Shown: positions 27,079 through 36,985 of the stretch, one piece after another
How the letters are laid out: each line of letters starts with the position of its first letter
Position numbering within the stretch: position 1 is the stretch's first letter
Source of the DNA: Algoriphagus sp. TR-M9
GTDB lineage: Bacteria > Bacteroidota > Bacteroidia > Cytophagales > Cyclobacteriaceae
Length of the DNA: 64,000 nucleotides
Assembly: GCF_027594545.1 (NCBI RefSeq)
Contig: NZ_CP115160.1
Location: 3,716,501-3,780,500, forward strand
Reading direction: 5' to 3'
The notes under the pieces: model-generated
The model's input: the letters and a program-made list of their open reading frames with translations, nothing else
Database searches by the model: none
What the model was told of the DNA's origin: nothing
Made by a program: the position numbers and the translations under genes

Positions 27079-28611
27079 TTAAACTCCAAACAACAATCTT
27101 GTAGGATCTTCAAGCAATTCTTTTACTCTTACCAGGAAGCTCACGGATTCACGACCATCGATGATTCTATGATCATAGGAAAGTGCCACATACATCATCG
27201 GCAAAATCACCACTTCACCGTTTACTGCCATCGGACGCTGTACGATGTTGTGCATGCCTAGGATAGCAGATTGAGGCGCGTTGATGATAGGAGTTGACAT
27301 CATGGACCCGAAGATCCCTCCGTTGGTCAAAGTAAAAGTACCACCGGTCATTTCCTCTATAGAAAGCTTGTTGTCTCTGGCTTTTGTAGCTAGTCTCACT
27401 ACTTCTTTTTCTACCTGATCAAAGCTCAGTGTTTCAGCATTTCTGATCACCGGAACTACCAATCCTTTCGGAGCAGAAACAGCGATGGAAATATCGCAAT
27501 AGTCGTTATAAACGATTTCGTTTCCGTCAATTTTTGCATTTACAGCAGGCCATTCTTGAAGCGCTACGCAAACGGCTTTAGTGAAGAAAGACATGAATCC
27601 AAGTCCTACACCATGCTTTTCTTTGAACTGCTCTTTGAACTTGGATCTCAAATCCATGATTGGCTTCATGTTCACCTCATTGAAGGTGGTCAGCATGGCC
27701 GTTTCATTTTTCACAGAGACCAATCGCTTGGCAACGGTCTTTCTCAAAGAGGACATTTTCTCTCTGCGCTCATTTCTAGAACCAGAAACTGGCTCTTGAG
27801 CAGCAGCTGCTGCTGGTTTCTTTTCCGCTTTTGCTGGAGCTGGAGCAGGCTTCTGAGCCGCCTGAGCATCTTCCTTGGTGATTCTGCCGTCTTTGCCTGT
27901 GCCTTTTACAGACTCGGGAGAAATTCCCTTTTCAGCCAAAATTTTAGCGGCAGCAGGTGAAGCATGTCCAGTAGCGTAGTTTGAATCCCCAGATGGAGAA
28001 GATGCGGCTGATTCAGCAGATGGTTCAGAACTAGCTGCCGCAGCCGGTTCCCCTTCTGTCACTTCGATTTTGCAGATCATTCCGCCAATTTCAAGCACAT
28101 CACCTTCCGCAGCCACATGGCGAAGAATCCCTGAAGCTTCGGCTGGCAGTTCAAAAGTTGCTTTATCGGAATCCACCTCAGCAATGATCTCATCCAACTT
28201 CACATAATCACCATCACCTTTGATCCAGTTTGCCAAAGTAACTTCGGTGATAGACTCTCCTACAGTAGGAACCACCATTTCTTTTACTTCTCCAGTAGTT
28301 TTGGCTCCAGAAGATTTTTCTTCAGTTTTCGGAGTTGATTCTGACTCCTTACTTGGCGCTGATTTGCCTGGAGTCCCGGCCTCGTCTATTTCACAGATCA
28401 CTGCTCCTATTTCTAGCACATCTCCCTCTTGGGCTTTGATTTTGAGAATGCCGGAAGCTTCTGCGGGCAGTTCAAAAGTCGCTTTATCGGATTCCAATTC
28501 ACATAGAACCTCGTCCATCTGAACCTCGTCTCCATCGTTTTTAAACCATTGGCCGATGGTCACCTCTGTGATGGATTCTCCTACAGCCGGAACTTTAATT
28601 TCTTTGCTCAT
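27079..28611 (-). CDS. sucB: 2-oxoglutarate dehydrogenase E2, dihydrolipoyllysine succinyltransferase, with two lipoyl domains
   Basis: Acyltransferase core of 510 residues. Two lipoyl domains occur in tandem, each with the lipoylated lysine in [14 protein letters not shown] (near residues 43 and 146), separated by an Ala/Ser/Pro/Lys-rich linker. An E1/E3-binding domain ([21 protein letters not shown]) and the catalytic domain with [12 protein letters not shown] follow. Most succinyltransferases of Proteobacteria have one lipoyl domain, so this explains the larger size. ATG 28611 begins [17 protein letters not shown]; the reading to 28641 adds a basic leader and is rejected. It lies 86 bases after sucA. 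Confidence 0.95.
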   Translation of the reverse strand: MSKEIKVPAVGESITEVTIGQWFKNDGDEVQMDEVLCELESDKATFELPAEASGILKIKAQEGDVLEIGAVICEIDEAGTPGKSAPSKESESTPKTEEKSSGAKTTGEVKEMVVPTVGESITEVTLANWIKGDGDYVKLDEIIAEVDSDKATFELPAEASGILRHVAAEGDVLEIGGMICKIEVTEGEPAAAASSEPSAESAASSPSGDSNYATGHASPAAAKILAEKGISPESVKGTGKDGRITKEDAQAAQKPAPAPAKAEKKPAAAAAQEPVSGSRNERREKMSSLRKTVAKRLVSVKNETAMLTTFNEVNMKPIMDLRSKFKEQFKEKHGVGLGFMSFFTKAVCVALQEWPAVNAKIDGNEIVYNDYCDISIAVSAPKGLVVPVIRNAETLSFDQVEKEVVRLATKARDNKLSIEEMTGGTFTLTNGGIFGSMMSTPIINAPQSAILGMHNIVQRPMAVNGEVVILPMMYVALSYDHRIIDGRESVSFLVRVKELLEDPTRLLFGV

Positions 28612-28697
28612 AAGTTTTTCTTTTTGTCTCTTTCCTTTCAAAAAGAGAGGAACAAAATGTTACGATTATTTTGGATGTCTCTAAAAGAGAGCAGTGA

Positions 28698-31490
28698 TTA
28701 TTTTAAGTTTAAAGCTTTTGCAATGATGCCTTTTTGCTCTTCTACATGGACCTTATTGTAGCCTGTAGCTGGGGAAGCGCTCGCTTTTCTGGCGATTACA
28801 TCCATTGGGATCTCCTTGTAAAGCAGCCTCAACAGATAGTTCCAATAGCCCATGTTGGATGGTTCTTCCTGCACCCATACTACTTCAGCTTTTGGATATC
28901 CTTTCAAGACTTCCAGCATTTGTTTTTTCGGAAGTGGATGAAGCTGTTCCAGGCGTACGATTGCTACGTCTTTCACCTTTTCCTTTTCTCGGGCATCTTC
29001 CAGATCATAGTAGATTTTTCCAGAGCAAAGAACTACCCGCTTCACATCTTTGGCCTCCACGGTGGTATCCGGGATCACTTCTTTGAATTTTCCTGAGGTG
29101 AATTCCTCCAAAGGAGAAACTACTTTAGGATGTCTCAATAGCGATTTAGGGGACATTACGATGCAAGGCTTTCTGAATTCCCAAGCCAATTGCCTTCTCA
29201 ACAAGTGGAAAAAGTTAGATGGCTCCGTTACGTTTGCCACCACGGTATTGTATTCTGCTGCCAGCTGTAGGAATCGCTCCGGACGGGCATTGGAGTGCTC
29301 AGGCCCCTGACCTTCATACCCGTGAGGAAGTAGCATCACCAAACCATTCATTTTCTGCCATTTTGATTCACCCGAAGTGATAAACTGATCGATCATGGTC
29401 TGAGCGCCGTTGGCGAAATCACCAAATTGCGCTTCCCAGATGGTCAGGGAATGTGGGTTTGCCATGGCATATCCATATTCAAATCCAAGTACCGCATATT
29501 CAGAAAGCAGTGAATTATAAATATAAAATTCACCTTTCCTATCCTTCATTTCCTTCAGGGAGTTGTAGGCCTCATTGGTATTGGCATCATGCAAAACAGC
29601 ATGACGGTGGGAAAAAGTACCGCGCTGTACATCCTGACCGGTAAGTCGGACGGTTTTGCCTTCCAAAGTCAAGGAACCATAAGCCAGGAGTTCTGCTGCC
29701 GCCCAGTTTAAGGTTTTAGACTGGAAAAACATGTCCTTACGCTGCTTTAACTGTGCCTCGATTTGCTTCAGCGGCTTAAAACCCTTAGGAATTACCGTCA
29801 AGGCTTCAGCTACTTTTTCTATAGTAGCCTCATCAATTCCTGTTTCTGGGGAATTGTCAAAATCCTCTGGCTTGGACCTTCTCAGGTTACCCCACTCCTC
29901 CTCAAACCGGGTAGCCTGGTAAGGAAGTGGCTTTTCTTTTACCAAGTTCAAACGATCCTGAAGCAACTGTCTGAATTCCTCATCCATTTGCGAAGCCAAT
30001 TTTGCTTCCATGTCACCACGCTCAGCTAAGCGCTTTACGTAGATTTCTCTTGGATTAGGGTGCTTGGAAATAATATTATACAATTCCGGCTGAGTGAACT
30101 TAGGCTCATCAGACTCATTGTGTCCGTGACGTCTGTAACAAACCATATCCACAAAAATATCTCTGCTGAATTTCTGTCTGAATTCCGCTGCGAGTTTTGC
30201 AGCAAAAACCACCGCTTCTGCATTATCCCCGTTCACATGGATTACAGGGGCATCTATGATTTTGGCTACGTCGGTACAGTATATTGAAGACCTAGCATCA
30301 TCAAAATCCGTAGTGAAACCTACTTGATTGTTAATCACAAAGTGTATGGTTCCTCCGGTATTGTATCCCTTCAGATCTGCCATTTGGGTCACCTCATATA
30401 CAATACCTTGTCCGGCGACTGCAGCATCTCCATGTATTAAAATCGGAAGCGCTTTAGTCTTATCGCCTTTGTACTCAGAGTCTATTTTAGCTCGTAAGAA
30501 TCCTTCGACCACCGGGTCCACAGCTTCCAGGTGAGAAGGATTTGGAGCCAGTTTCAAGTGCACTTTATTGTCATCAGGAGTCACGATATCACTGGAATAC
30601 CCCATGTGATATTTCACATCCCCATCCCCCATAGTCAGGTCTGGCTTGGCTGTACCCTCAAATTCTGAGAAAATCTGCTCATAGGTCTTACCCATGATAT
30701 TGGCAAGTACATTCAGACGTCCTCTGTGGGCCATTCCTATCATCACTTCCTTCACTCCCAGCTGAGAGGAGGTATTAATCACTGCATCCAAAAACGGGAT
30801 GGTACTTTCTCCTCCTTCTAGGGAAAACCTCTTTTGACCAAGATATTTAGTATGCAAAAAGTTTTCAAAGACCACCGCTTGGTTAAGCTTGGAGAGAATC
30901 CTTTTCTTCTCCTCATGCTTTGGATTGAAAGCCAGTGCATCTTTTTCCACTTTGGTCTTAAACCAATCTAGCATCTCCGGGTCACGGATATATAGGTATT
31001 CGAATCCCACAGACCCTTCATAAATGGATTTCAAAGAATCCAGAATTACAGAAAGTTTAGCAGTTCCTATCCCGATTTCATTGCCTGCCTGGAACTCGGT
31101 ATTCATGTCCTCCTGCCCCAAACCAAAATCCTGAGGATCGATCAGTGCTTTTCTATCTCGTCTTTCTCTTACCGGGTTGGTCTTGGATCTCAGGTGAGCT
31201 CTGGAGCGGTAGGCATGAATCAAAGCTCTTACTTTGATCTCCTTGGGCAGCTGCTCCATGTCCATAATGGTACCTGGAGTAGCCAAGGCTCCATTCTTAG
31301 CAGGCGCAGCAGCTTTTCCATTTGTAGCGGCTCCATTTTCTTCCTCACCGTAGTTTGTAAGTGCGAAGTCGAAACCGTCAAAAAACTCCTTCCAGCTTGG
31401 GTCGATTGATTCTGGGTCACTCTTGTAAGTAGAGTAAAGCTCATCGATATAAGACACGTGAGCATTAGCGATATAAGAAAACTTATCCAT
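28698..31490 (-). CDS. sucA: 2-oxoglutarate dehydrogenase E1 component
   Basis: Thiamine-diphosphate enzyme of 930 residues, full family length. The N-terminal E1 anchor helix is visible (YIDELYSTYKSDPESIDPSWKEFFDGFD), followed by the E1 catalytic domain with GMAHRGRLNVLANI, HGDAAVAGQGIVYE, CYRRHGHNESDEP and a C-terminal transketolase-like domain (GYEGQGPEHSNARPERFLQL). It decarboxylates 2-oxoglutarate in the TCA cycle with SucB and Lpd. ATG 31490 begins MDKFSYIANAH. First gene of the sucA-sucB-(cassette)-lpd cluster. Confidence 0.97.
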   Translation of the reverse strand: MDKFSYIANAHVSYIDELYSTYKSDPESIDPSWKEFFDGFDFALTNYGEEENGAATNGKAAAPAKNGALATPGTIMDMEQLPKEIKVRALIHAYRSRAHLRSKTNPVRERRDRKALIDPQDFGLGQEDMNTEFQAGNEIGIGTAKLSVILDSLKSIYEGSVGFEYLYIRDPEMLDWFKTKVEKDALAFNPKHEEKKRILSKLNQAVVFENFLHTKYLGQKRFSLEGGESTIPFLDAVINTSSQLGVKEVMIGMAHRGRLNVLANIMGKTYEQIFSEFEGTAKPDLTMGDGDVKYHMGYSSDIVTPDDNKVHLKLAPNPSHLEAVDPVVEGFLRAKIDSEYKGDKTKALPILIHGDAAVAGQGIVYEVTQMADLKGYNTGGTIHFVINNQVGFTTDFDDARSSIYCTDVAKIIDAPVIHVNGDNAEAVVFAAKLAAEFRQKFSRDIFVDMVCYRRHGHNESDEPKFTQPELYNIISKHPNPREIYVKRLAERGDMEAKLASQMDEEFRQLLQDRLNLVKEKPLPYQATRFEEEWGNLRRSKPEDFDNSPETGIDEATIEKVAEALTVIPKGFKPLKQIEAQLKQRKDMFFQSKTLNWAAAELLAYGSLTLEGKTVRLTGQDVQRGTFSHRHAVLHDANTNEAYNSLKEMKDRKGEFYIYNSLLSEYAVLGFEYGYAMANPHSLTIWEAQFGDFANGAQTMIDQFITSGESKWQKMNGLVMLLPHGYEGQGPEHSNARPERFLQLAAEYNTVVANVTEPSNFFHLLRRQLAWEFRKPCIVMSPKSLLRHPKVVSPLEEFTSGKFKEVIPDTTVEAKDVKRVVLCSGKIYYDLEDAREKEKVKDVAIVRLEQLHPLPKKQMLEVLKGYPKAEVVWVQEEPSNMGYWNYLLRLLYKEIPMDVIARKASASPATGYNKVHVEEQKGIIAKALNLK

Positions 31491-31636
31491 AATTGATTCT
31501 TAAAGAAGAATCCAAAGCTAAGCCCTTAAATCTATAATAAAAAATCGCTTATTTGCTTTTCCAAATATACGGTTATTCCCAACACAAATAAAAACGTACT
31601 AAATAAGCCATTCCTACCAAAACCAAACTATACCAC

Positions 31637-32134
31637 TTAAAGTGAATACCTTAAGGTAAAGGCTGCCTCATCTCCCCAAAAATCTGTAAAATCCGGGAAG
31701 TTATAAGCCGGTTTCCAATACAGCCCCAGGTAAAAATTACTCCTGTTGAAATTATATTCCAATCCAACTATCGCATCCACTCCAAAAGCATTGTAATCCT
31801 GATCAATTTTATAAACCCACGGTGGTTCGCCATTTGGCTGCCTCCACATTCCATAGTGTCCACCTGCGCCTACATACCATTCCAGACCCCGAAATTCACG
31901 AATATCAAAATGATGCTCATAAAGTAAAGCCGCCACTGTCCCCTTCCACCTGCGGTAGACCAAAAGATCCAAAGCCCCCGGCTGGGTAATGAATTGCTTC
32001 ACAGTTCCTCCCAAGTTAGTGCCACCGACCACGCCTACCATGGTATTGAAATCTCTCATTTGCGCCTTTGCTGATCTGGCTGAGAACAGGCTCATCCCTA
32101 AAAGAATCATGAAAGCTAAAACAGGCACACGCAT
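31637..32134 (-). CDS. small secreted outer-membrane protein
   Basis: Exported protein of 165 residues: signal peptide (VLAFMILLGMSLFSARSAKAQ), then a Gly/Tyr/Phe-rich beta-strand pattern ending in FTLRYSL, an aromatic-rich last strand typical of outer-membrane barrels. WYVGAGGHYGMW and GLEYNFNRSNFYLGLYWKPA are typical strand-turn segments. The function is unknown. It starts 20 bases after the 5-formyltetrahydrofolate cyclo-ligase stop on the same strand, so it is probably the last gene of the bshC operon. Confidence 0.7.
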   Translation of the reverse strand: MRVPVLAFMILLGMSLFSARSAKAQMRDFNTMVGVVGGTNLGGTVKQFITQPGALDLLVYRRWKGTVAALLYEHHFDIREFRGLEWYVGAGGHYGMWRQPNGEPPWVYKIDQDYNAFGVDAIVGLEYNFNRSNFYLGLYWKPAYNFPDFTDFWGDEAAFTLRYSL

Positions 32135-32154
32135 AGTCGTTCTTTTTATTTAAG

Positions 32155-32727
32155 TCAAAAATTAAGGATATTTTCTGGCGTAATGCAATAATCCAAAGGG
32201 ATATCGTGCGATTCAGCAGGGATATGTATTTCAGGAGGAAAAAAGCTTAACCCCACTTTTAAAACTGACGGAGCTAATCCTTCCAAAAAGACATCGTAAT
32301 ACCCTTTTCCAAACCCAATCCGGTTACCCGCCTGATCATAAGCTAACAAGGGAATGAATACTACCTGAATAGCCGACGCGTCCGCCAGTTCGAAATCCTG
32401 AGGAAGAGGTATGCCCCAGGAATCCATAGCAAAGCGTGTATCCGGTTTCAGCTTCAGCGTCTCCATTACAATAGAATGCTTGGAGACTCGTGAGGTGTAC
32501 ACTGTGGCCCCTTTGCTATCCAGTAGGGTTTTAATGAGGAAGGTATTGATCTCCCGCTGCCGGGCCATTGGAAAAAATAAATGGAAATGTAAAAGATCAG
32601 AATGCAGCATCAAGAACTTTGCAGTTTGCGCTGCTATCAATTGAGAGCCAAGCTCAAGCTGCTCCTCAGACATTTCTGCTCTTAGCTTCCTGTATTTTGC
32701 GCGAAGCGCATGCTTGTCAGGACTCAT
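32155..32727 (-). CDS. 5-formyltetrahydrofolate cyclo-ligase
   Basis: Enzyme of 190 residues that converts 5-formyl-THF to 5,10-methenyl-THF with ATP. The family signature region near the C-terminus, FIPLLAYDQAGNRIGFGKGYYDVFL, is intact, and the N-terminal KHALRAKYRKLRAEMS is the usual basic opening. Cytoplasmic. Its ATG overlaps the end of bshC by 11 bases, which indicates translational coupling. A functional link between folate salvage and bacillithiol is not established; the pairing may be only positional. Confidence 0.9.
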   Translation of the reverse strand: MSPDKHALRAKYRKLRAEMSEEQLELGSQLIAAQTAKFLMLHSDLLHFHLFFPMARQREINTFLIKTLLDSKGATVYTSRVSKHSIVMETLKLKPDTRFAMDSWGIPLPQDFELADASAIQVVFIPLLAYDQAGNRIGFGKGYYDVFLEGLAPSVLKVGLSFFPPEIHIPAESHDIPLDYCITPENILNF

Positions 32728-34282
32728 ACTCCAGTACCATCATTCGGAAATCCAAAGGATCAAAACAAGCAGACAATTGCCGTATCAAATCTGGCTGCGC
32801 CAGGTAAAACTGCATCATATTCACCACCCGCTCCTGTGGACTGCCTCCCGGCGCTATGAAATCATGAATACTACAGGCACGCTCAATCTGCGTATGAAGC
32901 CTTCTCTCCTCGGCTTTGCGTAGCTTCCCAGCCATCTGGTCTATGATCTTCAATGAGCGGACTTTAGCTGCTTCGAATGCATCCTCCAGTGTTTTTTCCA
33001 AGTGGGCAGCCTCCTTTCCTTTCTTTTCAAAAAGAGAGGCAACCACTTCCTTTTGCTTGGCCAAACCGATATCCATACTCGCTTCTGCCTTTACAAAAGT
33101 CTTTTTCCACTCTTCCAGCGGCGTGAATAAATCTTTGGCAGACCAATTTAATTGCCCCATCTTCCGCTGTGTTTTTTTATCCAAAATCAGTGCAAAATTC
33201 CTAGGCAAAATAACAGGAAAGGGAACCTGAAAATGATCAAAAACCCCTTTCAGCTGTAACCAATACACCACTTCGGAAGGCCCTCCCAGATAGGCTAAAT
33301 TTGGAAGAATCATCTCTTGATAAAGTGGCCTCAAAACCACATTTGGGCTGAAACGCTCCGGGTGAGAATCTACCAATTCCAGCATTTCTTGCGCTGTAAA
33401 CCTCAATTCTGTATTTACTACCCCAAACCCTTTCTCAGTCCGCTCGATTCTTTCGCGAAGTCCCTTGTCCAGGTAAAACAAATTGATTTCTCTTGGGAAA
33501 ATCTGCCCTCCATAGCCTAAAGCTTCCAACTCCTCGGTGGTCTGCGTAGCTTTTTCAAAGGGTTTGTGCTCGAACAGATCGGACTTGATTACGGATAGGA
33601 ATTCCCGCTTCAGCGCAGGGTCATCCCCATCCACAATTAGCAAACCCTGCTCTCCAAACAATTCGTTCACGTACTTGCGAACTGCCTCAGCCAATGTCTT
33701 TGAGGTGCCATATGCATTTAGGAAAACCTCAGGAGCAAAATCCACCGTTTTCATAAAACGCTTGAACTCCGCATCTAACTCAAAATCGCCCACCGCTCCG
33801 GTTTGTGCGGACTTCCACTGATACTTTTTACCATCTAGTTTGAAATAGTTGATCTCATCAAAGTCATGGTCCTCCGTCGCCATCCAATAAACCGGAACAA
33901 AATGCTGATCGGGATATTTCTTGCTGAGATTTTTCGCAAGGTTAATGGTAGATATGATTTTGTAAATAAAGTATAATGGTCCCGTGAAAAGATTCAGCTG
34001 ATGCCCCGTGGTGACAGTATAGGTATCCGGATAGGCTAGCGACTTTAAATTCTCAGCTACTGAATCGGCTAACTCCAAGTTGGCGTATTGCCTGGAAAGG
34101 GCAGAAGTTAAAACTGCTCTGGTAGAATCCGAAAAATTTTTATTTGCGATAGCAGATTCAAAACTTTCCAAAGCCGGAGGTAGCGCATAGAACTTTTGTA
34201 GAGGCTGCTTTCCGTCTAGGTAATCCAAAAAAAACGGTGAAAACTGTCCTGTCTCTGGGAGTTCTACGCAATGTTTTTTCAT
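32717..34282 (-). CDS. bshC: bacillithiol biosynthesis cysteine-adding enzyme BshC
   Basis: Putative cysteine ligase of bacillithiol synthesis, 521 residues. Recognised by the conserved run TVTTGHQLNLFTGPLYFIYKIIS with the following VPVYWMATEDHDFDEI, by the long C-terminal coiled coil (residues about 390-470), and by the ending with HDFIAPGGSPQERVVNM. It adds cysteine to glucosaminyl-malate, the last step after BshA and BshB, neither of which is in the window. Cytoplasmic. ATG 34282 starts MKKHCVELPETG. It leads an operon with the cyclo-ligase and a small outer-membrane protein. Confidence 0.93.
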   Translation of the reverse strand: MKKHCVELPETGQFSPFFLDYLDGKQPLQKFYALPPALESFESAIANKNFSDSTRAVLTSALSRQYANLELADSVAENLKSLAYPDTYTVTTGHQLNLFTGPLYFIYKIISTINLAKNLSKKYPDQHFVPVYWMATEDHDFDEINYFKLDGKKYQWKSAQTGAVGDFELDAEFKRFMKTVDFAPEVFLNAYGTSKTLAEAVRKYVNELFGEQGLLIVDGDDPALKREFLSVIKSDLFEHKPFEKATQTTEELEALGYGGQIFPREINLFYLDKGLRERIERTEKGFGVVNTELRFTAQEMLELVDSHPERFSPNVVLRPLYQEMILPNLAYLGGPSEVVYWLQLKGVFDHFQVPFPVILPRNFALILDKKTQRKMGQLNWSAKDLFTPLEEWKKTFVKAEASMDIGLAKQKEVVASLFEKKGKEAAHLEKTLEDAFEAAKVRSLKIIDQMAGKLRKAEERRLHTQIERACSIHDFIAPGGSPQERVVNMMQFYLAQPDLIRQLSACFDPLDFRMMVLEYES

Positions 34283-34465
34283 AATGGAACTGATGTGGGT
34301 TTTGTTGGGATGCTAACTGTGCGCTAGGAAGCTAAGTTCGTTAATTTCCTAGAAAAATTCCGGAACGCTTATATCAACGGGACGCTTTCTGGTTAAACTG
34401 AAGTAGGGATTGTAAGGTTTAGCTAAAAACTCAAACTTCAGACTAGCCAAAATTGCCAATTATCT

Positions 34466-34473
34466 TAGCTTTG
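34466..34473 (+). promoter_or_regulatory. candidate -7 element of the M16-ispF-mnmD operon
   Basis: TAGCTTTG matches TAnnTTTG, 12 bases upstream of the ATG at 34486, implying a very short leader. No properly spaced -33 TTTG is seen. Confidence 0.3.
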
Positions 34474-34485
34474 CAAGCTATAAAT

Positions 34486-35727
34486 ATGCTACCCTACCAA
34501 AGATTTTTCCTCAAAAACGGACTTGAAGTCATCGTACACGAAGACCAAGGAAGCAAAATTGCCGTTTTCAACCTGCTTTATAAAGTAGGCTCCCGCAATG
34601 AAGTCCCGGGCAAAACCGGCCTGGCGCATTTCTTCGAACACCTGATGTTTGGCAGTTCTGCCAATGTCCCTGTGTTTGACCGCGCGCTAGAACGGGTAGG
34701 AGGTGCTTGCAATGCTTTCACCAGTCCAGATATCACTAACTACTACATCACCATTCCAGCTGCCAACTTGGAGACAGCGTTTTGGCTGGAGTCGGATCGT
34801 ATGTTCCAGCTTACGCTAAATGAGAAAACGGTGGAAACCCAGCGAAAAGTAGTGATGGAAGAATACAAGCAGCGCTACATCAATCAACCGTATGGAGACG
34901 TCTTTCACCACCTCAGAGACCTGAGTTATGAAGTGCATCCATACCGCTGGCCCACCATTGGCCAAAAGCTCAACGATATCATTGATTATACTACCGAAGA
35001 TGTTTGGGACTTTTACCAAGCGCATTACAGACCGGACAATGCTGTGCTCGTAGTAGCCGGAGCTGTCACAGCTACTGAGGTAGAAAAACTTGCCAAAAAA
35101 TGGTTTGAACCCATACCAAACCTAGCGAAGCCAAAGCAGCTTATCCCCTCAGAACCTGAGCAGACTTCCAAAAAAGTAAAAACCGTAGAAGCAGCAGTCC
35201 CGACTGATGCGCTCTACAAAGCATACAAAATGCCCGCAAAATGCGCAGATGGATATTTAGAAGCGGATTTGATCACTGATTTACTGGGCTTTGGCAAGTC
35301 CTCTATCTTAGAAAACAAACTGGTAAGGAACGGAAAACTATTCGCTTCGATCAATTCCTTTATCCTAGGCTCAGTGGATCCCGGGCTATTGATTTTTTCG
35401 GGCAAAATGGAAAATGGAGTATCCGCTGTGGAAGCTGAGCAGGCCCTGGATGAGGTCATAGGGAAGTTTCTTCTGAGTGACATCCCTACTCTATCACTGG
35501 AAAAAGCAAAAAACCAGGCTGAAGCGATCAAATCCTACGAGTCTATCCAACTTCTAAACCGGGCCATGAATCTGGCCTACTATGCGCACCTTGGCAATCC
35601 AGATCTTTACTGGGAGGAGTTTCAGAGAAAATCACAAATAAAAAAGGAAGGAATCATGAATTGGGCTAACCAAATCATTCGTGAAGAAAATTCTTCAGTC
35701 ATACATTATAAATCTACCCCGGCATGA
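34486..35727 (+). CDS. M16 family zinc peptidase, single-chain half
   Basis: Pitrilysin-family protein of 413 residues. The inverted zinc motif is intact: HFFEHLMF (HxxEH) near residue 54 with the distal Glu in VVMEEYKQ. Family motifs NAFTSPDITNYYITIP and YRPDNAVLVVAGAV follow. The length corresponds to one half of a pitrilysin-type enzyme; in Bacteroidota such genes often form pairs, but here a catalytic-half gene stands alone with ispF downstream. No signal peptide is evident, so it is probably cytoplasmic. ATG 34486 is preferred over the upstream start at 34453. Its stop overlaps the ispF start by 4 bases (ATGA). Confidence 0.88.
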   Translation: MLPYQRFFLKNGLEVIVHEDQGSKIAVFNLLYKVGSRNEVPGKTGLAHFFEHLMFGSSANVPVFDRALERVGGACNAFTSPDITNYYITIPAANLETAFWLESDRMFQLTLNEKTVETQRKVVMEEYKQRYINQPYGDVFHHLRDLSYEVHPYRWPTIGQKLNDIIDYTTEDVWDFYQAHYRPDNAVLVVAGAVTATEVEKLAKKWFEPIPNLAKPKQLIPSEPEQTSKKVKTVEAAVPTDALYKAYKMPAKCADGYLEADLITDLLGFGKSSILENKLVRNGKLFASINSFILGSVDPGLLIFSGKMENGVSAVEAEQALDEVIGKFLLSDIPTLSLEKAKNQAEAIKSYESIQLLNRAMNLAYYAHLGNPDLYWEEFQRKSQIKKEGIMNWANQIIREENSSVIHYKSTPA

Positions 35728-36206
35728 ACAAATTCAGAATAGGCTTTGGATACGACGTACATCAGCTGAAAGAAGGTTATGACTTCTGGCTTGGCGGAAT
35801 AAAACTGCAACATGAAAAGGGTGCCGTGGGGCACTCCGATGCAGATGTGCTGATTCATGTGATCTGCGATGCCCTGCTAGGCGCAGCCAATTTACGGGAC
35901 ATTGGGTATCACTTTTCAGATCAAGATCCTAAATTTAAAGGAATCGACAGCAAGATATTGCTGAGCGAAGTGATGGTTTTGCTTAGGAATGCCGGATATG
36001 AGGTGGGCAATATAGACACCACTATCTGCCTACAGCTACCGAAAGTCAACCCACACATTCCCACGATGAAAAAGTGCCTGGCAGAGGTGATGAATGTACC
36101 TGAAAACGACATTTCCATCAAAGCCACCACTACAGAGAAACTGGGTTTTGTAGGTAGGCAAGAAGGAGTTTCGGCCTATTGTGCAGCATTAATTTATTCC
36201 TCATGA
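35724..36206 (+). CDS. ispF: 2-C-methyl-D-erythritol 2,4-cyclodiphosphate synthase
   Basis: Enzyme of the MEP isoprenoid pathway, 160 residues, normal size. Zinc-binding and substrate motifs are visible: RIGFGYDVHQL, GHSDADVLIHVICDALLGAAN, and near the C-terminus KATTTEKLGFVGRQEGVSAYC. It cyclises CDP-methylerythritol phosphate. Overlaps the M16 peptidase gene by 4 bases upstream and mnmD by 4 bases downstream, so all three are translationally coupled. Confidence 0.97.
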   Translation: MNKFRIGFGYDVHQLKEGYDFWLGGIKLQHEKGAVGHSDADVLIHVICDALLGAANLRDIGYHFSDQDPKFKGIDSKILLSEVMVLLRNAGYEVGNIDTTICLQLPKVNPHIPTMKKCLAEVMNVPENDISIKATTTEKLGFVGRQEGVSAYCAALIYSS

Positions 36207-36886
36207 GCGACAACCTGAAAATCATCACCACGGAGGACGGTTCACACTCCTTGTATAATGAAACCCTGAAGGAAACTTACCATAGTTTTCACGGAGCATT
36301 CAAAGAGTCCATCCATGTCTTTATGTTATATGGATTGGATTCCTGGGTGATGGAAAACCCAAATCGCAGGCCTTTGCGCATATTTGAAGTAGGTTTTGGT
36401 ACTGGGCTGAATGCCTGGCTCAGTCTGGTTTGGGCTGAGCAAAATCAGATTCCGGTGCTTTATCACAGCATTGAACCCTTTCCGCTTTCTGAGGAGATTT
36501 ATTCCCAGTTGAACTATGGAGACATGGATGATGCTATTTTTCACTATAAGCCTTATTTACAAAGATTGCACAAGGCTGACTGGGACAAAGGTGTGGTCAT
36601 GTCAGAATATTTCAACATGAAAAAAGAAAAAACCACGCTCCAAGAAGTAAAGCTTTATCCCAGCGATGTGGTTTTTTACGATGCTTTTGCGCCAAGCAAA
36701 CAGCCCGAAATGTGGGAAAAAGAGGCCTTAAACAAAGTTTGTGATGCATTGAACCCTGGGGGGATTTTTACGACCTACTGTGCCTCCGGACAGCTCAAAA
36801 GAAATCTAAAAGAAATAGGCTTACAAGTAGAAACCTTACCGGGACCACCCGGCAAAAAAGAAATGACACGAGCCTGGAAAAAATAA
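36203..36886 (+). CDS. mnmD: tRNA (5-methylaminomethyl-2-thiouridine)(34)-methyltransferase MnmD
   Basis: S-adenosylmethionine-dependent methyltransferase of 227 residues that finishes the mnm5s2U wobble modification. It corresponds to the methyltransferase domain of MnmC without the FAD-dependent oxidase part. Motifs: FEVGFGTGLNAWLSLVWAE (SAM binding), DVVFYDAFAPSKQPEMWEKEAL and GGIFTTYCASGQLKRNLKEIG. Start ATG 36203 gives the 4-base overlap with ispF; the track start at 36179 would overlap more and add MCSINLF. Third gene of the M16-ispF-mnmD operon. Confidence 0.9.
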   Translation: MSDNLKIITTEDGSHSLYNETLKETYHSFHGAFKESIHVFMLYGLDSWVMENPNRRPLRIFEVGFGTGLNAWLSLVWAEQNQIPVLYHSIEPFPLSEEIYSQLNYGDMDDAIFHYKPYLQRLHKADWDKGVVMSEYFNMKKEKTTLQEVKLYPSDVVFYDAFAPSKQPEMWEKEALNKVCDALNPGGIFTTYCASGQLKRNLKEIGLQVETLPGPPGKKEMTRAWKK

Positions 36887-36985
36887 ATGGTGAAGTGGAA
36901 TACAGTTTGGATAAGGAAAGAAAAAAACCACCAACCATCTCGATAAACGAGTTGGGATGGCCTTTGAAAAACAAATCATAAACAG

